NCBI GenBank assembly: GCA_028023455.1
Contig: JAQFVV010000018.1
Coordinates: 5,483,800 to 5,547,799, forward strand
Source of the DNA: Epiperipatus broadwayi
Taxonomy: Eukaryota; Onychophora; Udeonychophora; Euonychophora; Peripatidae
Reading direction: 5' to 3'
Length of the DNA stretch: 64,000 bases
Shown: piece by piece, positions 49,033-59,080 of the stretch
Numbering within the stretch: position 1 is the stretch's first letter
Layout: each line of letters begins with the position of its first letter
Position numbers and translations under genes: made by a program
Notes under the pieces: generated by a model
Database searches by the model: none
What the model saw: the letters and a program-made list of their open reading frames with translations, nothing else
Told to the model about the DNA's origin: nothing

Positions 49033-51742
49033 TGAAACAGTAAGGTCTGCTTTGCAGATCTTCGTTTCACCTTTTCTTACCTATTTCCTACCCTCATACC
49101 TTAATTTGAACCCCAATCTATCGTAGTGTGTCTGCAATACGCTTATATACCGAAAATCCTGCCTAATTTTAAACCACGAGTACAATGCTCGTATTATATA
49201 TATAAGTCATTCCCAAATAAATAAAAGGTTATAGATTATGTATATGTTCACATAATTTTGATTTATTAAAATGTAGGTTATATAAGTCGTAATTGCGCAC
49301 ACATTATGGTATGCATTTTAAAAACATATCAAAATTATAAATTGTTAAAGTTATTTTGTTTGAATCTATTTACAAATATATGACTGTCGTAATATTTTGA
49401 TTTAAAATAAAATTCATTTAGTAAATATTCGTTTAGTAAATAGATTCAAATATTGCAAGTTAAAAGTAAAATAATTTTCGTATAATTTAATAAAAGTCAT
49501 TCCAAATATTTCTTTAAAATAAATGAGGGACAATAGTTTAATTAGCTAATATTATATAAGTTTTATCTAAAAACAGCAGATGTCCACTTAAGGTTTTCTT
49601 TAATTAATAAAAGTAATTTTTAATTAAATCTAGTTTGTAATCCAAATGTCGACAGGGAAATTAACAAAAGAAATTAATTAATGTTGCATTCCTTTAGACA
49701 TTGGGATAGATTTAATTACAGCTGATAAGTCCGATATATTTTTGTAATGCTCCAGGGCAGTTCTATTGTTAACGTCTACTATAAAAAGAATGGTTTTCTT
49801 TTGTTCTCCAGTTTTTCTTCTAATGTTTCTAAGAGAAATCATTCTGAGTTCTATTCTAGTAATTTATAAATCTTGACATGACAGAGTAGAGCACGAGAAG
49901 GCTATTTCTCTCCGGAATAGTCATCTGCTGCCGTAGACCATCGGAAGTTATCACACAAACCCCTGAACTGCTGCTGCTGCTGCCAAAAATATGAACATTT
50001 CCAGATTTTTCTGTTAAATTATATAAAAACCTGCCGACCATCAATCTACCTAAATGCTTCTCCAGAGGTAACCCTAAATTAACCCAAGAGCTCTTGCGAT
50101 TCCTAACTAACATGCTATAGCTATTTAACATTGTTTTCTTATATTTCACATAACTTCATTATGTATTTCTTTAACGTGTTTAAATATACTCAACATTTTG
50201 CTCTCTATCCTTGGGTTAATATTTTTTATTTATAAAGCTTTCTTTTATTTTATTATGATAATGTGTCAGAATCGTCTTTGACCGAGTAAACTATTCCCTT
50301 TATTGAAAGTAAGATGCTGTTATTAAGGCATATTTTAAATTTATAATTTTCCAATTTTATTATCTTGCAAATCACTCGTTCGAGGGCGATTCTTTTCTTT
50401 AATATAATATAATCACATAGTTTAAAATCTACATGTTATTGATTTTAATCTACCATGAGAGTATGTGCGAGGTCAGTGATTTAAATGTGTCCCCAAATGC
50501 ATGATTGCGTATATAAATCTATACTTACTTTTCAAACCCGCAAGCATGCATTTTCCTATTTTAATTACCGTGTTCTACTTTAATTATAAAGTTCATCATT
50601 GACGTCGAGAATGTGCGGACCCTTTTAAATCAATTTCGGGGAATTTGACTGGGCATTTCTCTTAATCCGAGTAAAACCCATTTAGTATGTTTTTATATAC
50701 ACTAGTCTCGTATTGCTGGTAAATGAATTGGTTGTTGACACCGCTTTGTTTTATTTTCCAAGGATTCTTTACACGGCAAAGTCCGTTCTTTTCACTTATT
50801 GCAAGTTTCCAGGCAGAGGGTGTCCCAAATGACACCCCTGGGAATTAAATGCAATCGTCACACAGTCGCTAAGTTTCGGCTGTTCATAAAATACTTTCCT
50901 ACGGGTTAGCGGCGAGATGCCCTCCGTAATTATTCCGGATCTTCAATATTGTTTTATTTATATTTATTTTACAAAGCATCTGTGACTTAAACGTGTCACA
51001 CCCTCCAACTTTAATAAATTCATTATCAGCAATACTGACCTCCCAATGTAACTCTATTATTATTATTCTCAAATAAATGCCTTGATCACATTCCCACTTT
51101 GTTGCTTAGTAAGCTTTTGTCCGTGCTATTCTCGAAATCAATAAATATTTTATAACACTTAATTTCAAATATTTTCTTAAACTTGCATAATTGCTCAAAG
51201 CACCTCGCACATGTTCCTATCTCGTCAAGCACATTATCGTAATGCTATTAGCCCGAGGAATAGAATACATCATTTTGTTTTAAAGTCTTTTTGTCAGTTG
51301 TGGGAATATAATGCCAACAATTATTTAATACACGTCCCTGTCTCATATAAGCAGACAGTGGCATTATATATATAATTTATATGAATAAATTTTGTGAAAT
51401 TATTTAAAACTAAATTTGATCTCTTATTTTATTTGATTCCTATCACTGTCTTGGTCTATATATATATTTTCTGCATTTCTTTTGTAAATCCATAGACGTT
51501 AATTAGCCACTCAAACTTCTTTTAGTATAGAGTCTTTTGTTTCTCCTGACCACCAGGCACCGGTCAAAGGTCATACTAGTAGTGGCATCAGATGCGTTGT
51601 CACGTAGATGGCGCTGTGAAATTTGGACTTTAGATTCGAACTTAGTATATCTCGAAGACAACCCCTCCTAGAATGTTTAGTTTCGTGTCTGGGGTTTGAA
51701 TTCTGCAGTGTGTTAGCGAGATAGACGATTCTGACTGTTACA
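49033..51742 (+). repeat. Right (3') LTR, 2710 bp
   Basis: Begins TGAAACAGTAAGGTCTGC and ends TTCTGACTGTTACA. Relative to the left LTR it carries an extra segment of about 26 bp at 51047-51072, within a repeated ATTATT context, and otherwise scattered substitutions (for example ACATTATGG for ACACTATGG near 49301). Followed by ATAT, matching the 4 bases before the left LTR. Confidence 0.88.
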
Positions 51743-51779
51743 ATATATGAGATGTTTTTCTTAATATGGCTTTAAAATT

Positions 51780-52094
51780 ATGGATGAAATTCTGAAACAC
51801 AAAAAAAATATGCTGACCCATGTACAAAATTATTTGTTTTTTTTCTGTCAAATATTAAACAATGAAAAAGCTAAAGTGGTTGCAGAAGTGCAGAGACCCA
51901 ACAATTTGAAAAAACTTCAAGCCTTCCTGGTTCTGGTTAATTACTTTGAAAATTTCTTAGAAGGAAAAACCCATATAGTCAAACCATTATATGACCTTAC
52001 AAAGAATCAGAAATGGAAGTGGGAAGAAGAAGATGAAAAAGCATTTCTATTCACAAAATCAAAGCTTAAAGAGGGATTTTTTTTTTTTTTTTAA
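51780..52094 (+). pseudogene. Ty3/gypsy pol fragment (RT thumb to RNase H start)
   Basis: A + strand frame reads MDEILKHKKNMLTHVQNY, then RPNNLKKLQAFLVLVNYFEN and FLEGKTHIVKPLYDLTKNQK, then WKWEEEDEKAFLFTKSKLKE. This is the well-known Ty3/gypsy stretch after the catalytic YLDD box: E.LKH...VL..LQ.., then RP.N...L..FLGLVNYY..F, then PLY.LTKK...W.W....E.AF...K..L. The part that normally carries NKEKC.F......YLGH between LTHVQNY and RPNN is shortened. It starts 38 bp after the giant-LTR element and belongs to a different, older Ty3 element. Its tail runs into T15 and the frame is lost. Confidence 0.8.
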
Positions 52095-53305
52095 TTTATG
52101 CATTGGGACTATCTTAAAAAAATATATATTAATATTACCATATATTGATTTTAAAAGAGCACCTAAAAATAATTATTTTATTTGGTAAAGGAGTTTTATT
52201 TAACTAGTTGATTTGATCACAAAAAAAAGTTTTTAAAACATGAATTTGTTATATCATTTAAAAAAAAAAAATTAGTAAACTCCAAAGTAGTTTATAATCA
52301 CTATCCAAACTTTGTGTTCCTACAAAATATTCATCAATTTTATATATATATCTACATATATAATCTAACAATATACAAGAAAGACTCCTGCTTAATAGGA
52401 TCATATAAATTGTTAGAATTTTTTTTAATTCTCTTTAAAAGAATAAAGAAGTCAAATTTCTTTGGATGATAAGAATCATAAGCAATGTTTCATACATTTA
52501 AGCTGATTAAAAAAACATAGCTATTTGAAAACTTACAATAATTAAAACCACTGTACCAGGGACCCTAGTATAATTGTATTAGAGTACCCATTAATCAAAA
52601 ATGATTAATGAACTTTCTTATAAAGAAAAATGAACAAATATGTTTGTGAGTTCAGATTGATTAATTTTTTTTTTCTTATATATATTATAGCTCCTATATT
52701 TTATTATATCCTTTATTTCTTTATCTAACCATTAAAAGAATATTATTAATAAAACTGTTTATATGTTTAATCAGTTTTGAACACAAAGCTATGTTTGAAA
52801 TAAATAATGAATATGAAGGAATAGATCTAAACATATTTTTTTATAATATGGTAAAATTAGTCAATGCAAGAATTTAGATAATGATACTACCTGAAATAAT
52901 TTCTGTTGTTTTAAAAAAAAAATGTAGTTAATTTTTCTCAATATTACTAAAAAATATAAAATTCAAATCAAAGTAGACATGCTTATAATATTTGATATTG
53001 TTTTAACTAAGATAATTTTCTTAATTTCATCTTCCAAATCTCTCATGTTTTTAGTATAGAATTGGAGCTATATTAAAGGATTATTCATCAATATAAATTA
53101 TATCTATTACCATTGTACTTAATTTTGATTTATCAACAACCAGCTAAGTATATTGATGTACTAATTTTGCTCAAAACTCATTCCAGTATATATATTTACT
53201 TCCATATGAGATGTTTGAGATTAATTTTTAAGAGTTTGCCAATTAATTTGCCATTAGTCCTTAATCTCACTTCACTTAGTTATGGCTACTCGTATCACAC
53301 ACTCC

Positions 53306-53353
<48 letters not shown>

Positions 53354-53964
53354 ATGTAATAAATAAATAATATATAATAACATGCTTTTAGACAAATAGA
53401 ATGATCACTATTAAATAAAGTATATATTATTTCAGATTGAAAAATACTAGAACATTTACATTCAATATTCCAATTTCCACTTTAAAAAAGTCATCAGTTA
53501 AAAGCAACTCTTATCATACTAGTTAAAGCACTTCAAAAGAATTTTTTAATCCTATTTAAAAAAATTTTTTTGTTATTATTCAGTTTACTTACATATTTAA
53601 CATTGGCTGTTTTAACTACTTATTTACGATAATTATATATATTGTTTGCTTATTTATATATTATGTATCTATCTATCTACCGAATGTTTATTGTTTAAGT
53701 GAAAATGAGATAATTATTTCTACTTTCCATGATTAAATTTGATATTATAGTCAAATATTGATATTATCAAAATTAGAAGGATAGAAAGATTAAATCTTGT
53801 AGAGAATTAAAAGCAACATAAAACAAAAATAATCTAAAATTAATTAAGCATAATTCAAAAGCAAAGTTAATTAACTTGGAGTATTATCATAATTAAACAC
53901 AATGAAAAATACAAAATAAAACATCAATTGTTATCTAGAGGAGGAAATATTTTAAATAATAAAA
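52095..53964. other. AT-rich DNA without recognised gene
   Basis: No motif seen beyond simple repeats, including the long (AT)n at 53308-53351. Confidence 0.5.
53308..53351 (+). repeat. (AT)n microsatellite, ~44 bp
   Basis: Longest pure AT repeat in the window. Confidence 0.9.
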
Positions 53965-54590
53965 AAACTTAATTAATGGATTAGATTAAAATGATTAATT
54001 CTAGTTAATCAGCTTAAGATGTTTGCATTTACCCCACTGGATAAAAAATTCCAGAAAGAAAAAAGAATGGATATAAACCATCGCAGAGAAAGAATTTTTT
54101 TATCTTTCTAAAGACTTTGTGATCTTCTGAGAATTGTGATTTAAAGCAGGGAAAAATTCAGTAAGGGACATCATTTCCTGCGGACTTGGCCATGTAAGTC
54201 AGAAAAAAAACAGGAGACTGAATAGGTAAATTTGATCTTTATTATGATTTTCTAAGCCTCAGGGCTAAGAGAATGTAAGTAAATAGATGGCAAAGATAAT
54301 AAGGAATTACAATACAGTCAATATGTAGTTTAGAGAATAGATTAAACATTTGTATGAAAATAATACTAGTTTATAGTTAGATATTTATAATTGAATTATG
54401 AATTCTCTAATGGCAACGGGATGTGAAATGTATATACTGAATATATTAAATTAATTTTTGCACATAGCATATTGAATCTATAGTTTATTGTGTTCTACAT
54501 GAAATTACATATTAATGAATTATATGTTAGTCTGAGGTCTAGAATATTAAACTTTCTTAATAGGGAATTTGGAGATTAATCATAATAAAA
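53965..54590 (+). repeat. Left LTR of the decayed Ty3 element (approximate)
   Basis: Shared with the right LTR: CATCGCAGAGAAAG against CATCACAGAGAAAG, CAGTAAGGG, ATTATGATTTTCTAAGCCTC (identical in both, left at about 54242), ATGGCAAAGATAAT, AGTTTA.AGTTAGATATT and TCTTAATAGG near the end. The left copy seems to have about 110 bp extra near its start (or the right has lost it). Exact ends are uncertain. Confidence 0.65.
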
Positions 54591-55530
54591 ATGGTACAGT
54601 TAAATTCTGAACCATGTGAACAACAAAAAGAACATCCACAACAAAAATAGTTAATCAAATTTTGAACCATATGAAAAACAAAAGGGCTGCTCAAAATGAA
54701 ATCGGTAGTCACAGTTAAACTATGTGAAAATTGGCATAAGGAAATTCACAGAAAAAATGGCATGTTTTGGGCAAACTTGTACTGTGAGTTTTATGTAAAT
54801 AATACTGATGAATGGCTGTTATATTTACTGCAAATAGAAAATGTTTTTAACCTAAATACAAATTACTGAAATAATAAACAGACTATGCAAACATGTTTTA
54901 GTGGACTATATATCATATGAGGAAATAATAAGGAAGTTGAATGACTATTTTAGTTCTGACCCATCTTGCCACATAGCTTGTCTAAATCTAAACAATACGA
55001 GACAAGCAAAGGGAGACAAAAGTTAAAGATTGAAATATGGAGAATTGGCTAAATATTGTGATTATGAGGATTCTATAGAAGAAATTCTCATCAATCACCT
55101 GCTATGGGATATGTCTAATGATAGATTCAAATAGAGTCAGATTTACAAGATAGCTATTAAGAAAGGAATGGCTTACGAGCTAATACTGAGACAAGTATAC
55201 ACTTTTCAACATAGAGCAAAAGATGGCTAGAAAATGGGAATTTATAAAACAGACAAGTAACTAACCTGAAAAAATCCTTACACATAAATTATGAAAAATT
55301 CACACATTATTGCGGTGGGAAAACAGGGTACATAATAAAAGATTGCAGCTGAAAAAAAAAAAAATGTTTCACATGTGGACTTGAAAGATATATGGCCTGA
55401 ATATATTGTAAAACTGATAATGGAAAGAGAAAAATAGAAAAGAAAAATATCCAATAAGCAATTTGTAAAAAACATGGACATTATCAGAGTGAAGCAGTTT
55501 ATAATGAAATTGTAACTCTATAAAAAAAAA
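54591..55530 (+). pseudogene. Ty3 gag remnant with zinc knuckles
   Basis: Scattered readable pieces. The clearest is near the end: a HYCGGKTGYIIKDC stretch (55301-55351) followed by CFTCGLERYMA (55367-55399), two degenerate Cys-Cys-His-Cys nucleocapsid knuckles in which His is replaced by Tyr in both and one Cys is lost. Stops interrupt everything upstream. Confidence 0.55.
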
Positions 55531-55538
55531 ACATTAAC

Positions 55539-55757
55539 ATGGAAATAGACAGCGGATCAAAAATATCTATAATAGCCAAAAAAACTGAAATGCATCATCT
55601 GCTAGCATCCCATTATGAAAAACAAATGTTAAAGCTAAAGGTGTCACTGGTCAGTCAACTAGAAGCACCAGTAAAATACTTGGGGAAAATAATTCACAAG
55701 GAAAATATTTTGCATACCACTGTATATAATAAAAGAAAAAATTATCCCTATAATTGA
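55539..55757 (+). pseudogene. Ty3 aspartic protease remnant
   Basis: A 72-codon open stretch reads MEIDSGSKISIIAKKTEMHH. The DSGSKISII segment is the retropepsin D(T/S)G active-site motif with its hydrophobic follow-on, in the expected place between the zinc knuckles and RT. It continues VSLVSQLEAPVKYLGKI, the flap-like middle part. The second half is lost. An enzyme from this copy is impossible given its truncation and the surrounding stops. Confidence 0.65.
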
Positions 55758-56900
55758 TAGAAAATGGTTTTAAATGATAGAAATTCAGGTTAGAATTGTA
55801 AAAAAAAATTCCTTGGTTCAGAAATTTCATTCGTAATGAAATATCAGATTTATTTAATGAAAAGCCGGGTACAGTTTTAATAATCCCTATAGAGATTAAA
55901 CTGCTTGAAAATGCATATCCAGTGATTTGTAATCCTTGCAAAGTTACATTTGCACATAAAATTAAAGTTGAAGAAAAAAATCAGGGATTAGTTGCTAAAA
56001 GCATACTTACACCGATCAGAATGAGCCATAACCAAATCTAATAGTCAGATCCAGGTATGGGGCAATAATAAAATAATAGTTAATAAATATTTAAACAAGG
56101 AAGCATATCAAGTGCTAAAGATGAAAGAGGTATTAGCCAGTCTTCAAAAAGCACCACTCTTTGCCCTAATTCTACTTTCTATCAAATACTCTACTACAAA
56201 CAGGTCAACAGAAATACTGACCCCCATAATCCTGGTTGGATTATTTAAGCTATCAGGCTACCATCCAAATTATACAAACATTGCATCAAAGTCTGTTTAA
56301 GGTATGAGGTAAAGAAGAAAAATTTGGGTTGAAATTACATGCACACAAAAGTGTTTGAAAAACAAAAGAATTGGACATTTCTAGGACATATATTTTCAGA
56401 CAGGTGAATGACCATCTCTGGAGAAAGTGAGATCAATAAAAAAAAAAAAAAAAACCATCCAGATTCAGAAATGTTAAAGAGTTCCAAGCATTTTTTGAAG
56501 TTTTTTACAGAATAAAGCAAAAATAATAAAATCACTTCATCAATTACTGATTTATCAAAAGTAAAATTGATCACAAATTCATGAAGAATATACATGAACA
56601 AAAGTGCTGCTCTCATCTGAAAAATTACTAATTCATTTCAACAATAACTTACAAGTATGTAATGACAAATGATTCAGAATGACAAGTAGGAGCAATTATC
56701 TGTCATCCAAGTTACAATAAATAACAACCAATGGCTTATTTGTCAAATAACCTTTCAAAAGCTGAGAGAAAATATAGCCAGAGTGACCAAGAGGCAATGG
56801 CTATTATGTTGAGTCAAAAAAGGTTCATCAATAGCTTTTTGGTTGAAATTTCTGAATAGTAACTGATCACAAACTGTTATTAGAGATATTAGGCAATGAT
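55758..56900 (+). pseudogene. Ty3 reverse transcriptase and RNase H remnants
   Basis: The RT survives as short pieces, e.g. LHAHKSVFEKQKNWTFLGHI (about 56328-56387), the L...K..F......FLGH segment after the catalytic loop. RNase H is better preserved: QPMAYLSNNLSKAERKYSQS (about 56728-56787) then DQEAMAIMLSQKRF (about 56788-56829), the P.AY.S..L..AE.NYS...KE.LAI....K.F motif, followed by LITN where TDHK is expected. Stops are frequent, and several hundred bases of RT fingers and palm appear to be missing. Confidence 0.7.
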
Positions 56901-56989
56901 AAGATAGCGTCAGCCCATTTAAGTATGCATATGAAATGGAGTAATGTATTATAGCATATGATTGTCAGTAATGAAATAGAGATAAACTA

Positions 56990-57760
56990 TATAGATGTAC
57001 TAGATTTGAAAATGCTTAATAGCAATACAGTAGTAAAATAGGCAATGGCAGACAAGGGTTATCAATTACTTATAAGTTGCATTAGGATAGGCTTGCCAAA
57101 TGTTTTGTTCCAGCTTTTTGGACAAACCATGAAATCATTTTTGGTCTGCAAGGATTGTTTGTTAATGGGGTATAGGGTAGAACAAAATCTTAAAACTATC
57201 CAGATATTCAGGGTCATGTGCATGTCTGGTGTTGAACATAACAGACATTGAAAGTACATATTGTCAATCTACAATGAATATGCAGACTAAAAAAATATAT
57301 AAGGTGGCTAAAAGCAATTAAGATATGGCAAAGAGTTCATATGGATTACTCATGCACCATTAATAGGAAATTGCTTCTTATATTCATAAATGAATATTCG
57401 AAATGTCAATAAAATAATAGAAAAATTGAAATAACATTTTTCATGTTACAAGTAGTAAAAAGTGATTGTTTCCAAAAATGGCACAAATTTTACTGCATAG
57501 AAAATTGAAAAATATTTCAGGAGTGAAAGTATTAAACATATCTGTAAGCTGTCATATCATCCAGAGTTGAATGAGTTGTCTGAAAAAGCCATTTAACAAA
57601 TAAAAAAGGCACATAAAAAACTAATAGCATGAACATGCAGAAACTATGCCATATCAATAGTACTCCTTCATTTGTTACAGAAAAATCTCCAACAGAACTA
57701 TTACAGATGGGCAGAAAATTATGAATGAAAATAATAATGTTAATCCCAAAAAAGAATGAA
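56990..57760 (+). pseudogene. Ty3 integrase remnant
   Basis: After a linker that reads ADKGYQLLISCIRIGLPNVL (57048-57107), as in Ty3 elements between RNase H and integrase, the integrase core is visible: SDC.QKWHKFYCIEN (57462-57510) stands where SD.G.QF.......F should be, a GSD-to-SDC mutated active-site region. Next come the SIKHI-like and LSYHPELNELSEKA segment (about 57548-57590), the YHP..NG..ER motif, and TPSFVTEKSPTELLQMGRKL (about 57661-57720), the TP....SP.ELL.GRKL segment. Frameshifts break it between each piece. Confidence 0.7.
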
Positions 57761-57797
57761 CAACATTATTAAGGTTATATTAAAAACAAGTATATAA

Positions 57798-57868
57798 GCC
57801 AATAAACATCACATGATCACCATTTCTTATGTTTGCTCAGTACATGTAGAGAGTTTTGCCTGTTTTAG
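57798..57868 (+). repeat. Short repeat P, copy i (internally deleted)
   Basis: Contains AACATCACATGATCACC and GAGAGTTTTGCCTGTTTTAG, the two ends of repeat P, but lacks the middle of about 110 bp. It is flanked by identical 12-bp direct repeats ACAAGTATATAA (57786-57797 and 57869-57880), a clear target-site duplication. Confidence 0.7.
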
Positions 57869-58364
57869 ACAAGTATATAACTAGAGAAAAAGTTGAGTTT
57901 GGAACATAATAAACAAAAAAATGGCTAGAAAGGATAAAATCAGAAATATTATCCAACTAAGTAACAGAATGTAAGTAAACAATGAAACTGAATATTGGAG
58001 AGATGTAAATCACTTTCAACAGTAGTAGATACAGGAAACAACATAACCCAATAAAGGACTTTAGAAAATGAAACAAAGACTCACATGAAAAATAAGAAAT
58101 AGTCAAGTTTAAAACAGAAAAAGAATTTTTCCCATTAAAAAGCAGATTGAAACAGATCGCTGAGAAATAGTTGAAATCAAAATTCACCACAAAAAAATAC
58201 AAACTGACAGAAAGAAAACCTCTGTCAAGACAAAGATCACAGAGATACCAAAAGCAGATGTGAAGGCTAAAGATAGAAAATCATATGACACACAAATTGA
58301 TTCATTTTCTGAAATAAGAGAAGGAATAAAATATTGGTATTAGTAAACAAAATTAGATATAAAG

Positions 58365-59080
58365 AACTTAATTAATGCAGATTTATATATACCATCACAG
58401 AGAAAGTGATCTTTCTTCAGAATCACAATCTTCTAAGAATTACAGTTTGAAACAGCAAAAAAAATCAGTAAGGGCTATCTTTTCTCAAAGACTCAGCCTC
58501 CCATAGATAAGAAAGTTGATTAGGAAATTGAATAAGTCATCCTAATCTTTATTATGATTTTCTAAGCCTCAAGGGCCAATAGACTGTAAGAGAACAGATG
58601 GCAAAGATAATATGAAATTACAATATTAGCCTATATCTACTTTAGAAAATAGACTAAAAAAATTGGTAAGAAAGTAATACCAGTTTACAGTTAGATATTG
58701 ATAAAAGCATTAAACTACTAAATATCACAAGATCACTATGTCTTATGCTTGCTCATAACTGTTATTAAAATAGGTATAACTCTCCATACAGTAGTGCCAC
58801 TCAGTGCAAGCCATGATTTTATGCACAAGCCTTCTGGCATCCATTGAATGACATTATTGTATAGAGAGTTTTGCCTGTTTTGATAATAGCATTATGAGTT
58901 TTCTCATGATAATGAGATGTAAAATATACATATGGACATATTACATTAGTATTTGCATTTAATATATTGAATATATAGTTTATTCTGCATTCAATTACTT
59001 ATTAATGAATTATTTATTTGTTAATCAAATTCCTAGAATATTTAACATTCTTAATAGGAAACTGGGAGATCAGACATAAC
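58365..59080 (+). repeat. Right LTR of the decayed Ty3 element (approximate)
   Basis: Matches 53965-54590 as described there, with repeat P copy ii inserted at 58713-58879. Ends near CTTAATAGGAAACTGGGAGAT. Confidence 0.65.
58713..58879 (-). repeat. Short repeat P, copy ii, inserted in an LTR
   Basis: A 167-bp block interrupting the right LTR of the decayed Ty3 element. Flanks TTGATAAAAGCATTA (58698-58712) and TTGATAATAGCATTA (58880-58894) are a 15-bp target duplication with one change; the left LTR is uninterrupted at that point. Core: CTCCATACAGTAGTGCCACT, then CAGTGCAAGCCAT, then TTTTATGCACAAGCC and GCATCCATTGAATG. Long variable TSDs indicate LINE-type insertion (a SINE) rather than a DNA transposon. 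Its orientation is unknown; I assigned minus to match copy iii being plus. Confidence 0.7.

Larger units (their letters stand above)
43505..51742 (+). mobile_element. LTR retrotransposon with giant LTRs and gag-only interior
   Basis: This 8.24 kb element is bounded by two nearly identical repeats of about 2.7 kb that start TGAAACA and end TGTTACA, and is flanked on both sides by ATAT (a 4-bp target duplication, uncertain because the flank is AT-repetitive). The interior is only 2.85 kb. It has a 1.4 kb leader, a broken gag (47582-48697) and a 335-bp 3' part, with no protease, RT, RNase H or integrase. Just before the right LTR lies a short purine stretch, AAGGGAATG, a weak polypurine-tract candidate. 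LTRs longer than half the element with a gag-only interior are unusual and suggest a non-autonomous (TR-GAG/LARD-like) element that moved using another Ty3-type element's enzymes. The close similarity of the LTRs implies a recent insertion relative to the other relics here. Confidence 0.85.
53965..59080 (+). mobile_element. Decayed Ty3/gypsy LTR retrotransposon
   Basis: A full-length but ruined Ty3/gypsy element. Two diverged LTRs (about 53965-54590 and 58365-59080) enclose gag zinc knuckles, protease, RT, RNase H and integrase remnants in the order usual for Ty3/gypsy. All frames are full of stops. LTR divergence is much greater than in the giant-LTR element, so it is far older. Two short repeats of the P family have landed in it (57798-57868 and 58713-58879), each with its own target duplication. 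The pol text is similar in style to the fragment at 51.8-52.1 kb, which may be from the same family. Confidence 0.8.

Noticed and set aside
49856-50149. 97-codon minus-strand frame within the right LTR
   Set aside because: The equivalent in the left LTR is only 62 codons (44324-44512) because of an indel. A selected gene would not drift this way in a young element, and the poly-Ser run comes from CTG repeats.
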